A stretch of 28,335 nt of DNA from Clostridia bacterium (GTDB lineage: Bacteria; Bacillota_A; Clostridia; Christensenellales; Aristaeellaceae). How positions within the stretch are numbered: the first letter of the stretch is position 1; every line of letters begins with the position of its first letter. The stretch covers positions 1-28,335 of the forward strand of contig JAFWQM010000166.1 of NCBI GenBank assembly GCA_017509065.1. Reading direction: 5' to 3'. The position numbers and the translations under genes are program-made. The notes beneath the pieces were generated by a model that was not told where the DNA came from, did no database searches, and saw nothing but the letters and a program-made list of their open reading frames with translations. Shown here piece by piece: positions 1 to 8,399 of the stretch.

Positions 1-159
1 CCCCCATTTCAGATGTTTGCTTATGAAATCTCCCGTCCACTTCAGTATGTCATACCGGGTCGTTAAGCAGTACTCCATCTCCATCAGGCATGCTTCATAC
101 CGCTTGAGCAACCCATCCAATGGCATTCTCCACTGGATTATCCTTTCTAACGTAAACAA
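1..159 (-). CDS. Partial gene, possible tyrosine recombinase/integrase N-terminus
   Basis: An open frame of 53 codons runs on the minus strand from a TTG at 159 off the window edge. GGAGGAG lies 6 nt upstream of the TTG, and an in-frame TGA a little further upstream supports this start. The protein begins LFTLERIIQWRMP and continues with a pattern LLKRYEACLMEMEY, then TTRYDILKWTGDFISKHL. The spacing L..Y...L.....T...Y...L..F..F..... resembles the helical SAM-like core-binding domain at the start of tyrosine recombinases. The catalytic domain would be outside the window, so the family call is an inference from a short segment. The repeats and oriT-like sequence just upstream fit a mobile-element gene. 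An alternative start is the ATG at 126, but its ribosome binding site spacing is poor. Confidence 0.45.
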   Translation of the reverse strand, partial: MFTLERIIQWRMPLDGLLKRYEACLMEMEYCLTTRYDILKWTGDFISKHLKWG

Positions 160-242
160 AAAAATCTCCTCCCTGTTCCTCAGTCAGAGCGTGACTCTGC
201 TGCGTCCAGTGTAGGAGTTTTACATGCCACTGTCTATTATTT

Positions 243-267
243 CCAATTTTTTATCGGAACTTTTGGG
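243..267. repeat. Direct repeat copy 1
   Basis: This 25-bp sequence contains TATCGGAACTTTTGGG and is repeated at 308-332 with a single mismatch (the fourth base, A versus G). The period is 65 bp. It lies upstream of the minus-strand recombinase-like gene, so it may be a recombinase binding site or a transposon subterminal repeat. Function is inferred only from position. Confidence 0.7.
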
Positions 268-307
268 TCGCAAGTATTCACACTCAAATTTCTAAAGCTC
301 AAGGATG

Positions 308-332
308 CCAGTTTTTTATCGGAACTTTTGGG
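308..332. repeat. Direct repeat copy 2
   Basis: This is the second copy of the 25-bp repeat, 24 of 25 bases identical to 243-267. A third occurrence of the core ATCGGAAC is at 405-412. There it pairs with GTTCCGAT at 387-394 to form an 8-bp inverted repeat with a 10-nt loop; a related GTTCCGAC is at 370-377. The core is thus present five times within 160 bp, in both orientations. Confidence 0.7.
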
Positions 333-386
333 GGAAGAGTTGTTGATTCTATTGGCTTTCATGACTATGGTTCCGACAATGTTCAG

Positions 387-412
387 GTTCCGATAACCTT
401 TTTCATCGGAAC
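387..412. repeat. Inverted repeat of the ATCGGAAC core
   Basis: GTTCCGAT (387-394) and ATCGGAAC (405-412) are exact inverted copies separated by 10 nt that include five T residues. The same core occurs inside the two 25-bp direct repeats. It may mark the outer end of the repeat array, or the end of an insertion element whose first gene is the partial minus-strand frame. Confidence 0.55.
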
Positions 413-457
413 GTTTTGATGAACCTTTTTGGAGCGTTCAAATAAAGAGGCAAGCAA

Positions 458-540
458 TGCGCGGATGGCCAATAACAGCTATCCGCGCACTTGTTGGGGA
501 AGCATCCCCAAGCCCCTTTGATCACATGATAAATCATGTG
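458..540 (-). other. Origin-of-transfer-like region (MOBQ/RSF1010-type nic)
   Basis: Three perfect hairpins follow one another. They are TGCGCGGAT/ATCCGCGCA (458-466 with 481-489), TTGGGGA/TCCCCAA (494-500 with 505-511, loop AGCA), and CACATGAT/ATCATGTG (523-530 with 533-540). Read on the minus strand, the middle hairpin is followed at once by CAAGTGCGCGGAT. Known MOBQ origins (RSF1010/R1162, pIP501, pGO1) consist of an inverted repeat followed within a few bases by TAAGTGCGC, nicked between the last G and C. By analogy the nick would be between 486 and 485 on the minus strand. No relaxase gene is visible here. The match to the nic core and layout is seen directly; activity is inferred. Confidence 0.6.
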
Positions 541-629
541 GCTGCGCGTTTTCGCTCCATACCCATACATATAGCAGGTGCGTGTTTCCACCCAAAATAA
601 TCATATTGGGATTCCCATTCATCAACCAT

Positions 630-642
630 CCTGTCAGACAGG
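630..642. promoter_or_regulatory. 13-bp palindrome, possible operator
   Basis: CCTGTCAGACAGG is a perfect dyad (6-bp arms around a single A) about 100 bp upstream of the TATAAT of the first sugar operon. It could be a binding site for a dimeric regulator, or simply part of the mobile-element edge. No second copy was noticed. Confidence 0.25.
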
Positions 643-678
643 AGCGTGGAAGTGTGGAAGTTTTCTATGATCTGTTTC

Positions 679-745
679 GGGTAAAAAAATGCAACAAAAG
701 TCATGAAATGAATAGAGCGAAAAAGGAATGCGCTGGCGTATAATA
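679..745 (+). promoter_or_regulatory. Candidate promoter of module 1 with upstream activator box
   Basis: A perfect TATAAT stands at 740-745, about 50 bp before the first glycosidase start. The hexamer 17 bp upstream (GCGAAA) is a poor -35, as expected for an activator-dependent promoter. Further upstream GGGTAAAA (679-686) and ACAAAAGTCA (694-703) also occur upstream of the solute-binding protein gene of the same module. In both places ACAAAAGT starts 45-46 bp before the -10. This is a candidate binding site for the AraC-type response regulator encoded at 6678-8324. Confidence 0.5.
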
Positions 746-797
746 GGGATGGTGAAGGCGGTTTATCAAGTTATGATGCAAAAGAAGGCGCATAAGC

Positions 798-2930
798 ATG
801 GCAAAGTGGATTTGGAAACGCGGGGAGAACGGAGCAAATACCTGGATGTGCTTTGTGAAAGATTTTGCGTGCGATACCGTGCTGAATACCGCCATCGTGA
901 AAATTGCGGCAGATACGAAATATTGGCTGTTCATCAACGGGAAAACAGTGCTTCTTGAGGGCGGACTGAAAAGGGGGTTGACGCCTGCGTCAACCTATTA
1001 TGACGTGTTGGATATTGCCGGGAAGATCAAAAAAGGCATGAACCGGATGGCCCTCTTGGTATGGTTCTTTGGCAAGGATGGCTTTTCCCATGTTTCCTGC
1101 GGCCGGGGCGGGCTTTACCTGGATTCGGATTGGGGCCTTGAGTCTGATAAAACCTGGAAAGCCAAAAGAAATGAAGCGTATATTACCACGCCTAAGGAAG
1201 AAGAAGGACCTAATTTCCGTCTGCCTGAATCAGACATTTGTTTTGATGCGTCCCTGGATTCAGGTGATTGGACTGACAGCGCATACGATGTTTCCGATTG
1301 GGAAAACGCGGAGGAATGGAATGCCGACGAGTCACAGGCTTTTGGAACGCTTGTAATTCGGCCCATTCCTTTTTTTCGTTTTGATGAACTGAAGGATTTC
1401 ATCAATTCAGACAGCGTCCGGGGGCTGCAGTTGGAAAAGGACAATGTATTGGAAATGCACCTCCCGCAGAATATTCAGTTTACTCCGTTCCTTCAGCTGG
1501 ATGCTCCTCCGGGAAAGAGGATTATCATCCGTCCAGATAATTACTATACCAACGCGCCGGGAGAATACTGTCTGAAATGTGTATATATCACCAAAGCAGG
1601 GCTTCAAAGCTATGAGTCACCAGGGTGGCTGAATGGGCAAAAAGTCATGTTTGAGATGCCCGCTGGAATAACCGTTCATGCGCTTCGTTACAGAAAAACA
1701 GAGTATGCGGCAGACCCGGCGGGAAGCTTCATCTGCGATGATCCCTTTTTGAACAGGCTGTGGGAAAAATGCTATGCTACCCTTCATATCTGCATGCGGG
1801 ATACGTTCATGGACTGCCCGAACCGGGAACGGGCGCAATGGTGGGGTGATGCGAATATCCAGATGCAGATGCTGGTGTACTGTATGGACCAGAGAGCGAA
1901 CGCACTGTATGAAAATGGCGTGAACGCCATGGCGGAATGGTACGAAGCCACCGGGAAAATGCTGACCGTCGTTCCCTCCGGAAGCACGCAGTTTGAACTG
2001 CCCCTCCAGAATTTAGCCGGTATTTGTGGCTTTTATGTGTATTATACGCATTCGGGAAATGTGAGCCTGATCCGGAAAGCTTATCCTATGTCAAGGCAGT
2101 ACGTACTGCAGTATGCGCTGGACACAAACGGTTTTGTGATTCATCGCTCCGGCAGCTGGGATTGGGCTGATTGGGGCGAAAACGCGGATATTGTCATCAT
2201 GGAAAACGCATGGTATTGCATGGCACTGGATGCATGCGTCAAAATGGCCAATCTCCTGGGGCTGCAGGAAGATGCTGAAATATTTGGAGCAAGGTCTGCC
2301 AGAGTTCGGGCGGCACTGAAAACAAAGTTCAACGCGGACGGCGTGTTTTACAATCAAACAGGAAACGGACAGCCGGACGACCGGGCCAATGCGCTTGCCG
2401 TGCTGGCCCATTGCTGCGATGGACTGAACCAAGAAAAGCTTGCAAATGTTATTTTTCATACGGAGAATGCCAGCCCTTACATGGAAAAATACGTATTGGA
2501 CGCCCTGTGCGAGCTTGGCAGAACAGCGGATGCCGTTGCACGAATGAAACGGCGCTATCAGGCCATGGTGCAGGATGATTCTTCCACCCTATGGGAATTA
2601 TGGAACAAAGACGCTTCCCTGAATCACGGCTGGTCCGGCGGGCCGCTGATCACCATGAGCAAATACATCGCGGGCGTACAAGTTGAAGACGGAGATGGAA
2701 CATGCTACAGAATTGCGCCGTGCTTGTGCGGCCTTCGCCGGATCGTGTGTACGGCTCCTACTCGGTTTGGGCCTTTGACGGTCACAATCGACAAGAATCA
2801 TCAATCCATGGAAGTGATCTGTCCCGAGGGCTTATCAGTCACAGTGGAAGCCCCACGGGGAGAGGAGAAGGAACAATGGAATATCGTTTTAAAACGTATA
2901 AAAAATCAAAGCCCATCCAGGAACATCTGA
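798..2930 (+). CDS. GH78-like alpha-L-rhamnosidase
   Basis: A 710-residue cytoplasmic glycosidase without a signal peptide. The N-terminal third is beta-rich and begins AKWIWKRG, as in GH78 relatives with an amino-terminal sugar-binding sandwich. Residues from about 310 to 620 form the six-hairpin (alpha/alpha)6 catalytic domain. The family signature is at 339-351, DCPNRERAQWWGD, corresponding to the DCPQRDERLGWTGD element of GH78. It is one residue shorter than the classical form, with Glu344 the probable general acid. SWDWADWGE at 453-461 lies in the expected active-site region. The C-terminus is a short beta domain. AGAAGG about 9 nt before the ATG supports the start. It is the first gene of an operon and overlaps the GH35 gene by 55 bp. 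Release of terminal rhamnose is the likeliest activity; another hexose cannot be excluded. Confidence 0.75.
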   Translation: MAKWIWKRGENGANTWMCFVKDFACDTVLNTAIVKIAADTKYWLFINGKTVLLEGGLKRGLTPASTYYDVLDIAGKIKKGMNRMALLVWFFGKDGFSHVSCGRGGLYLDSDWGLESDKTWKAKRNEAYITTPKEEEGPNFRLPESDICFDASLDSGDWTDSAYDVSDWENAEEWNADESQAFGTLVIRPIPFFRFDELKDFINSDSVRGLQLEKDNVLEMHLPQNIQFTPFLQLDAPPGKRIIIRPDNYYTNAPGEYCLKCVYITKAGLQSYESPGWLNGQKVMFEMPAGITVHALRYRKTEYAADPAGSFICDDPFLNRLWEKCYATLHICMRDTFMDCPNRERAQWWGDANIQMQMLVYCMDQRANALYENGVNAMAEWYEATGKMLTVVPSGSTQFELPLQNLAGICGFYVYYTHSGNVSLIRKAYPMSRQYVLQYALDTNGFVIHRSGSWDWADWGENADIVIMENAWYCMALDACVKMANLLGLQEDAEIFGARSARVRAALKTKFNADGVFYNQTGNGQPDDRANALAVLAHCCDGLNQEKLANVIFHTENASPYMEKYVLDALCELGRTADAVARMKRRYQAMVQDDSSTLWELWNKDASLNHGWSGGPLITMSKYIAGVQVEDGDGTCYRIAPCLCGLRRIVCTAPTRFGPLTVTIDKNHQSMEVICPEGLSVTVEAPRGEEKEQWNIVLKRIKNQSPSRNI

Positions 2931-4927
2931 AAATGGGAGGCCTGAACGCCGCTGGCGAAGCCATGGACGCGAATAGCCTGTACTTCACAAAAGGGGGCGT
3001 TCCATGGATCGGCGTTATGGGAGAATACCATTATTGCAGGGATGATCGGGACAATTGGCGTTTTGAACTGGATAAGATGAAAGCAGGGGGCATATCCGTC
3101 GTATCCACCTATGTTTTTTGGATTTATCATGAAGAAGAGGAAGGAATCTTTGATTTTTCAGGGAATAAGGATATCAAAACCTTTTTTGAATACGCCCAGG
3201 AAGCGGGGCTGGAGATTTGCCTTCGCCTGGGACCGTGGGTGAACGCGGAGTGCAGAAACGGCGGTTTCCCGGACTGGCTGCTGAAAAAATCCTGCGAAAA
3301 ACGAAGCAACGACCCGAAATACCTGTGTCTGGTGGAACGGTACTGGCGGAGGCTTTATGAAGAGGTCAAGGATATTCCGCTGCTGGCGATTCAAATAGAA
3401 AATGAACTGGTGGACCGGCCTGAACACATTTTAGCCTTGAAAGAGATGGCGATAGCCATGGGCTTTCAAGCGCCGCTGTTTACCGCTACGGGGTGGAACG
3501 GCTCCGGTGGGGCGAAGCTGCCGCTGGATGAAGTGATTCCCGTTTTTGGCGGGTATCCGGAAGCGCCGTGGGAAAACCATCGGGAAAAGCTGCCTCCTTC
3601 CTCGCATTTCTTTTTCAACCGTATGCGGAATGACGCGGACATCGGCGCCGATCTGATGCCGCGTCCCTGCGGCGACGGCTGGCAGCTGCCTTATGAGCGC
3701 TATCCCTTTGCCACCTGTGAGATGGGCGGGGGCGTTCAGATCGGGCTGCTCAGGCGTCCGATCATCCAGCCGATGGATGTTTACACCCTGTCCCTGGTGG
3801 AGCTGGGCAGTGGAAACAATTGGCTGAGTTGCTACATGTATCATGGCGGCTCCAACGCGCTGGGAAAAAACACCCTGCTGAACGAGCCCTACTGTCCCAT
3901 CCGGAATTACGATTTTCAAGCGCCTGTTTCCCAATACGGCGAAATCCGGGAGCATTACCGGCTGCTGAATCTGCTGAACCTGTTTGCAACGGATTTTGGC
4001 AGCGTCCTTGCGCCCATGGAAATGGTGGAAGCCGAATCCATGGCAGAACGGAATGATACGGACAGCCTGCGTTATTGCCTTCGCACAGATGGGGAGAGCG
4101 GATTTGTATTTGTCAATCATTATCAGCGGCTGGATCGCTTGAAGGATATACAAAACGCTGTATTCCGTACAAAGAGCGTCGTTTTTCCGGCTCTGGATAT
4201 TCAAGGCGAGATCTGCTTTTTCCTGCCGTTCCATCTGCGGCTGGGAACGCAAACTTTGGAGTATGCCACTGCGCAGCCGCTTTGTGTTGTGGATCACACT
4301 TACTTTTTTGTGGAAATACCCGGCATTCGGCCTGTCTATCAATTTACAGGGAATTCGTCTTGCTCCGTCCGGGCCGGGTTTGATTCCGCTTTTTCGCAGA
4401 GCGGTGTGAATGTGGTCACACTCACGTGGGATCAGGCAATGGGTGCCCGAAAGCTTCAAGGAAGCCTGTATGTATGCGAAACGGAGGACCTGTTGGAGAG
4501 GGGCGGCAGAATTGCGGCAGCTTCCGGCAATCCGGTATTCCGCTATCGCGTATGGCGGGAGAAACAATTCATCCTTTGCAGTACCGGAGATGGCGGACGG
4601 AACGCTGACAAACCGTTAGCGCACCTGAATCGGGAATGCTGTGCCCAGCCGTTTGATATTCCGGAGGAATATGCCCGGTACCTGGATCGGGATCATCCCC
4701 GGGAAAAAGCATGGTTTCGCCTGACCGCGGACACGCCCCATGGTTTTGTGGAAATCGACGACGCTTTTGACGTGGGACAGCTTTATGTGGACGGCGTGCT
4801 GACAGCGGATCAGTTTTATTATGGCAAGCCGTGGCGGCTGCCTGCAAAAATGCTCTTTGGTCACGATTGTTTCCTCGTTCTTTCCAAAATGGAGGACGAT
4901 TTTTATCGGGAGTTTGATATAGGATAA
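2876..4927 (+). CDS. GH35 beta-galactosidase
   Basis: A 683-residue retaining beta-galactosidase that should remove terminal beta-galactose from imported oligosaccharides. The TIM-barrel domain occupies roughly residues 30-350. LRLGPWVNAECRNGGFPDW (117-135) is the classic GH35 substrate-binding segment. QIENE at 173-177 holds the acid/base Glu177, and CEMGGGVQ at 281-288 holds the nucleophile Glu282. MYHGGSN at 321-327 matches the conserved HGGTN element. The rest is beta-sandwich. No signal peptide is present, so it acts in the cytoplasm. GGAGAAGG sits just before the ATG at 2876, inside the 3' end of the GH78 gene; the open frame extends further upstream, but without a good ribosome site. 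The 55-bp overlap suggests translational coupling. Confidence 0.88.
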   Translation: MEYRFKTYKKSKPIQEHLKMGGLNAAGEAMDANSLYFTKGGVPWIGVMGEYHYCRDDRDNWRFELDKMKAGGISVVSTYVFWIYHEEEEGIFDFSGNKDIKTFFEYAQEAGLEICLRLGPWVNAECRNGGFPDWLLKKSCEKRSNDPKYLCLVERYWRRLYEEVKDIPLLAIQIENELVDRPEHILALKEMAIAMGFQAPLFTATGWNGSGGAKLPLDEVIPVFGGYPEAPWENHREKLPPSSHFFFNRMRNDADIGADLMPRPCGDGWQLPYERYPFATCEMGGGVQIGLLRRPIIQPMDVYTLSLVELGSGNNWLSCYMYHGGSNALGKNTLLNEPYCPIRNYDFQAPVSQYGEIREHYRLLNLLNLFATDFGSVLAPMEMVEAESMAERNDTDSLRYCLRTDGESGFVFVNHYQRLDRLKDIQNAVFRTKSVVFPALDIQGEICFFLPFHLRLGTQTLEYATAQPLCVVDHTYFFVEIPGIRPVYQFTGNSSCSVRAGFDSAFSQSGVNVVTLTWDQAMGARKLQGSLYVCETEDLLERGGRIAAASGNPVFRYRVWREKQFILCSTGDGGRNADKPLAHLNRECCAQPFDIPEEYARYLDRDHPREKAWFRLTADTPHGFVEIDDAFDVGQLYVDGVLTADQFYYGKPWRLPAKMLFGHDCFLVLSKMEDDFYREFDIG

Positions 4928-4948
4928 GCAGCGCAGTCGGAGGAAAGC

Positions 4949-6703
4949 ATGAAAAAAGAATGGCTGAATTCCATCGTTATCAGATTTCTGGCAGGCTTTA
5001 TGGCCGTCATTCTGGCAACGCTGACGGCTTTTGCGTTCGTGTATCATCAGGCATACAACATGGCCCAAAAGATCACGTATGAAAAGCTGTATTCCCAAGC
5101 GGAATACTACCTGCAATCCTTCGATACCGAAATCAACCATATCCAGCGGCTGCAAAATGAATTTTTCACTGACAGAAAACTGGTTTTCATCATCGCTCCC
5201 AACATGAACATCAACGATTACGAAAAGCGCGACTGCCTTCTGTCCGTGCAGGAAAGGGTGGACGCCATTACCGGGATCAGCAGACTGGTGGAGGATGGCG
5301 TTTTATATCTGCCCAAATCAAATTACAAAATCCTCCCCGCCTCCGTTTATCTGATGAACCGGGAAGATATGGCGCAGATGAACGATCTGCTTCCTTACGC
5401 GGACGATCAGATTCATTACGACGGTGAAAGCTTCTTTATCGTAAAGACCGGCGCGCCAAAGATTCAATCCGGTTCGCTGCCCAACCATGTTTTCGTGATC
5501 CGCTTTTCCAGGGATCAGATCGTGAAAACCCTGGCGGGGGTCAGCACCACCGGCGAAAGCGGCGCGTTCTGGTACAGCGAAAAGGAAGGCGTATGGGTGG
5601 AACACAGCAACGGGGAGTACGTGGGCGAGCGGCTCGCGCCGCAGCTGCGCAAAAATAACACCGGGGAATATGAAAGAGTACAGCGCCTGACCGTGGACGG
5701 AAAAAGCTATCTGGTGTTTGTGGGCGGCTATGGGAAGCTGGGGCTTTTCGTGCAGTACGAGCCGGAAGAAGCGGCCATGCAGCCTGTTTTCCGTTTCCGC
5801 ACTGTGTCGCTCATCGTGCTCAGCTGCCTTACGTTGCTGGCGTTGGCAATCAGCGTAATGTCTCTGATCGCGCTGCATAAGCCCATCAACGTGCTTTTAA
5901 ATGGCTTCCGCCGGGTGCAGTCCGGAAACTGGAAAGAACACATCGGGGACGTGCGCAGGGATGAATTCAGCTACCTATACAAAGGCTTCAATGATATGGA
6001 GGATCAAATTGACCGACTGATCAATGAAGTATACGTGCAGACCAACTTAACGCAGCGCGCGCAGATGAAGCAGCTGCAGGCCCAGATCGCCCCACATTTC
6101 CTGTACAACAGCTTTTTCGTGCTGAGTCGGCGAATCAAGCGCAAGGATTACGAAAATGCGGAGCTGCTGGCCAGGCATTTAGGCAATTACTTTCAGTACC
6201 TGACAAGGAACGAAGCGGATTATATGCCGCTGCGGCTGGAAGCGGAGCACGCCAAAAGCTACTGCGCCGTGCAGGACGCCCGTTTTTCCCGAAGGATCCG
6301 CGTGGATTTTGAAGACGTGCCGGAGGTTTTCGGCGGTATCATGCTGCCGCGCCTGGTGCTGCAGCCGCTGCTGGAAAATGCCTATAAATATGGCCTGGAG
6401 GACAGGGTGAAGGACGGCCTCCTCAGAGTGCGTTTTGTGGAAACGGAAGAAGAATGGCAAATCTGGGTGGAGGATAACGGCGAAAGCATTCCCGATGAAC
6501 GTCTGCGCGAAATCAACGATTCCCTAAGCAACGGCAAACAGGGAGAAATAACCGCTCTTTACAACATCCACCAACGCCTGCAGATTTATTACCATGGTCA
6601 GAGCGGCGTGCGCATTCAGCGAAGCGCCCTGGGCGGAATGGCCGCCATGATCTACATTGAAAAGGGGGTGGCCGTGTTTGAGCCTGAAACTGCTGATCGT
6701 TGA
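4949..6703 (+). CDS. YesM-type sensor histidine kinase
   Basis: A 584-residue membrane kinase. A transmembrane helix at about 9-32 and a second at about 285-309 enclose an extracytoplasmic sensor domain of roughly 250 residues. A HAMP linker follows (about 310-362). The His_kinase (PF06580) box QAQIAPHFLYNS carries the phospho-accepting His383; the residue normally Asn before Pro-His is Ala here. The ATPase domain shows the N-box LLENAYKYG (Asn477) and DNGES (509-513). GGAGG upstream sets the ATG. The 3' end overlaps the response regulator by 26 bp, so the pair is translationally coupled. Its position behind two glycosidases and before an ABC importer implies that it senses the oligosaccharide, or a loaded binding protein, and controls module 1. 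Confidence 0.9.
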   Translation: MKKEWLNSIVIRFLAGFMAVILATLTAFAFVYHQAYNMAQKITYEKLYSQAEYYLQSFDTEINHIQRLQNEFFTDRKLVFIIAPNMNINDYEKRDCLLSVQERVDAITGISRLVEDGVLYLPKSNYKILPASVYLMNREDMAQMNDLLPYADDQIHYDGESFFIVKTGAPKIQSGSLPNHVFVIRFSRDQIVKTLAGVSTTGESGAFWYSEKEGVWVEHSNGEYVGERLAPQLRKNNTGEYERVQRLTVDGKSYLVFVGGYGKLGLFVQYEPEEAAMQPVFRFRTVSLIVLSCLTLLALAISVMSLIALHKPINVLLNGFRRVQSGNWKEHIGDVRRDEFSYLYKGFNDMEDQIDRLINEVYVQTNLTQRAQMKQLQAQIAPHFLYNSFFVLSRRIKRKDYENAELLARHLGNYFQYLTRNEADYMPLRLEAEHAKSYCAVQDARFSRRIRVDFEDVPEVFGGIMLPRLVLQPLLENAYKYGLEDRVKDGLLRVRFVETEEEWQIWVEDNGESIPDERLREINDSLSNGKQGEITALYNIHQRLQIYYHGQSGVRIQRSALGGMAAMIYIEKGVAVFEPETADR

Positions 6704-8324
6704 CGACGAATATGAAATCCTGACCTGGCTGGAGGAAATGTTCCGCTATGATTTTGAACCGGTAATCGAGGTGTTCACGGCCTCCTCAGCCTACGAGGCC
6801 CTGGAATGGCTGAATAAAGTCAATTTTGACGTGGTGCTTACAGACATCAAGATGCCCGGCATGGACGGGCTGACGCTCTTCCGAAGAATCAAGGCGAACT
6901 GGCCCCGCTGCAAAACGGTGTTTCTCACGGGCTATCCAAATTTTGAGGATATGTACCAAATCATCCGGCACAAGGACGTACGCTATATCCTGAAAAGCGA
7001 AGACGACGAAGTCATCATGAAAACGGTTCGGGAAGCGCTGGAGGAGCAAAAGCAGGAAATGGAGCAGGAGGTGCTCCGTCAGCAGCGAAATCAGGATATG
7101 GAAAAGGTAAGAGCATGGATGCGCCAGGATTTTTTCAGTGGTTTACTGAAAGGAAATCCGGAAGAAATCGGTGAAAGCGCTTTGATGAAGCAAGCGCGGG
7201 AGGCAGGCTTCACGATTGATTTGACCCGCCCGTTTCTGCTTTTTACAGTGCGGATTGATCCGGAAGCGGGTCTGGAAAAAAAGCCCGATAAAACCGGCAT
7301 GCTGCTGGAAATGGTCAGCCAGAGCGTAAAAAACGGACTGCCAAAAGATCTGCTGCTGGAATCGTGTGTTGTTGAAAGCCGGTGGGCAGTCAGCATTGTG
7401 CAGCTGGACGCTTTGGCTGAACCGGATATGAAACGGCTGTTCGTGCTGGTTCATGGAGCCATCGAATACGCTCAGCGTTTTTTTGAACAGCTGAGCGGGC
7501 GGACGTTTTCCGCCGCTATTGAATCGACTTCCCTGACCTATCGGGAGCTACCGAACATGTTTTTTCGCATGAAACAGATTCTGGGCGGGAGTTTGAGTCG
7601 TGAAAAAGCGGTGGTGGCCCATATGGAAACCAATTATTCCTTCGCTGACGGGGATGCGGTCGGAAGGAGCATGAGCCAGATTCCGATGCTGAAAACCCAT
7701 CTGGAGCTGAGACAGCGTCAGGAGTATTTTTCTATCCTGGACACTGTTTGCGCGGAACTGCTGAAATGTACCACCCTGGGGGACTCATATGGATTGGGGC
7801 TGTACTACAGCACGTCGGTCGCTGTTTTACAGTTTATTCAGGAAAACCAGCTGAACAGCCGACTTTCTCCCTTCTTAAGTCTGTACAAGCTGACGCGCAT
7901 GGATGAGCATCTTTCCTGGCATGAAGCAGCCCAGTATCTATACGACGTGTCGACAGCGGTGTTTGAAGCGCTGGACACACCGGACAGCGCTCTTTCGGAC
8001 CGGGCGCTCAAGCGTATCTGCGATTACATTGATCAAAACCTGGATAAGGATTTATCCCTGACCCGGCTTGCTGATATCGGCGGTTTTAACGCCAGCTATC
8101 TTTCCCGGCTTTTCAAACAGAAATACGATATCACCGTGACGGATTACGTGACGCAGAAGCGGATGAAGCTTGCTTCCCGGCTGTTGATAACAACGAACGA
8201 TAAAATACAGGATATCGCTGAAAAAACGGGCTATCTTTCCTCCCAGTCCTTCGCCCGGGCATTCAAAAGCTATTTTGCCATTTCCGCTGCGGAGTACCGG
8301 GAAATCAACCGCAGGAAAATTTGA
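6678..8324 (+). CDS. YesN-type response regulator, AraC DNA-binding domain
   Basis: A 548-residue regulator. The receiver domain (about 1-120) has the acidic pair Asp9/Asp10, phospho-acceptor Asp56 in LTDIKMPGMDG, Thr84 and Lys106. A long middle region (about 130-430) has no obvious motif, as usual for this family. The C-terminal 110 residues form an AraC/XylS double helix-turn-helix, with LADIGGFNASYLSRLF and DIAEKTGYLSSQSFARAF as the two units. The start chosen is TTG at 6678, 6 nt after a GGGGGTGG ribosome site, giving the natural N-terminus MSLKLLIVDDE. A TTG 21 nt upstream would add seven residues not typical of receivers. It probably activates promoters upstream of the GH78 and solute-binding protein genes. 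Confidence 0.9.
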   Translation: MSLKLLIVDDEYEILTWLEEMFRYDFEPVIEVFTASSAYEALEWLNKVNFDVVLTDIKMPGMDGLTLFRRIKANWPRCKTVFLTGYPNFEDMYQIIRHKDVRYILKSEDDEVIMKTVREALEEQKQEMEQEVLRQQRNQDMEKVRAWMRQDFFSGLLKGNPEEIGESALMKQAREAGFTIDLTRPFLLFTVRIDPEAGLEKKPDKTGMLLEMVSQSVKNGLPKDLLLESCVVESRWAVSIVQLDALAEPDMKRLFVLVHGAIEYAQRFFEQLSGRTFSAAIESTSLTYRELPNMFFRMKQILGGSLSREKAVVAHMETNYSFADGDAVGRSMSQIPMLKTHLELRQRQEYFSILDTVCAELLKCTTLGDSYGLGLYYSTSVAVLQFIQENQLNSRLSPFLSLYKLTRMDEHLSWHEAAQYLYDVSTAVFEALDTPDSALSDRALKRICDYIDQNLDKDLSLTRLADIGGFNASYLSRLFKQKYDITVTDYVTQKRMKLASRLLITTNDKIQDIAEKTGYLSSQSFARAFKSYFAISAAEYREINRRKI

Positions 8325-8399
8325 TCCCTATTTCCCTTAGACAGGCTGTCCGAGCGTTTCTTGAAATGTTGCCAACGGAGCGGTCTTCATGGATAATTT

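Noticed and set aside
17..214. Plus-strand frame of 65 codons at the left edge
   Set aside because: The opposite frame has a strong ribosome site, a recombinase-like pattern and runs off the edge; the plus frame has none of these.
243..412. IS21-type terminal repeats
   Set aside because: Multiple end repeats would suit IS21, but the adjacent protein start does not resemble IstA; left as a generic mobile-element repeat.
403..591. Minus-strand frame of 62 codons across the oriT-like block
   Set aside because: It covers three perfect hairpins whose constraint explains the sequence; no ribosome site and no protein resemblance.
3431..4567. Minus-strand open frame of 378 codons
   Set aside because: Antisense to the GH35 gene with both catalytic glutamates identified on the plus strand; no family features.
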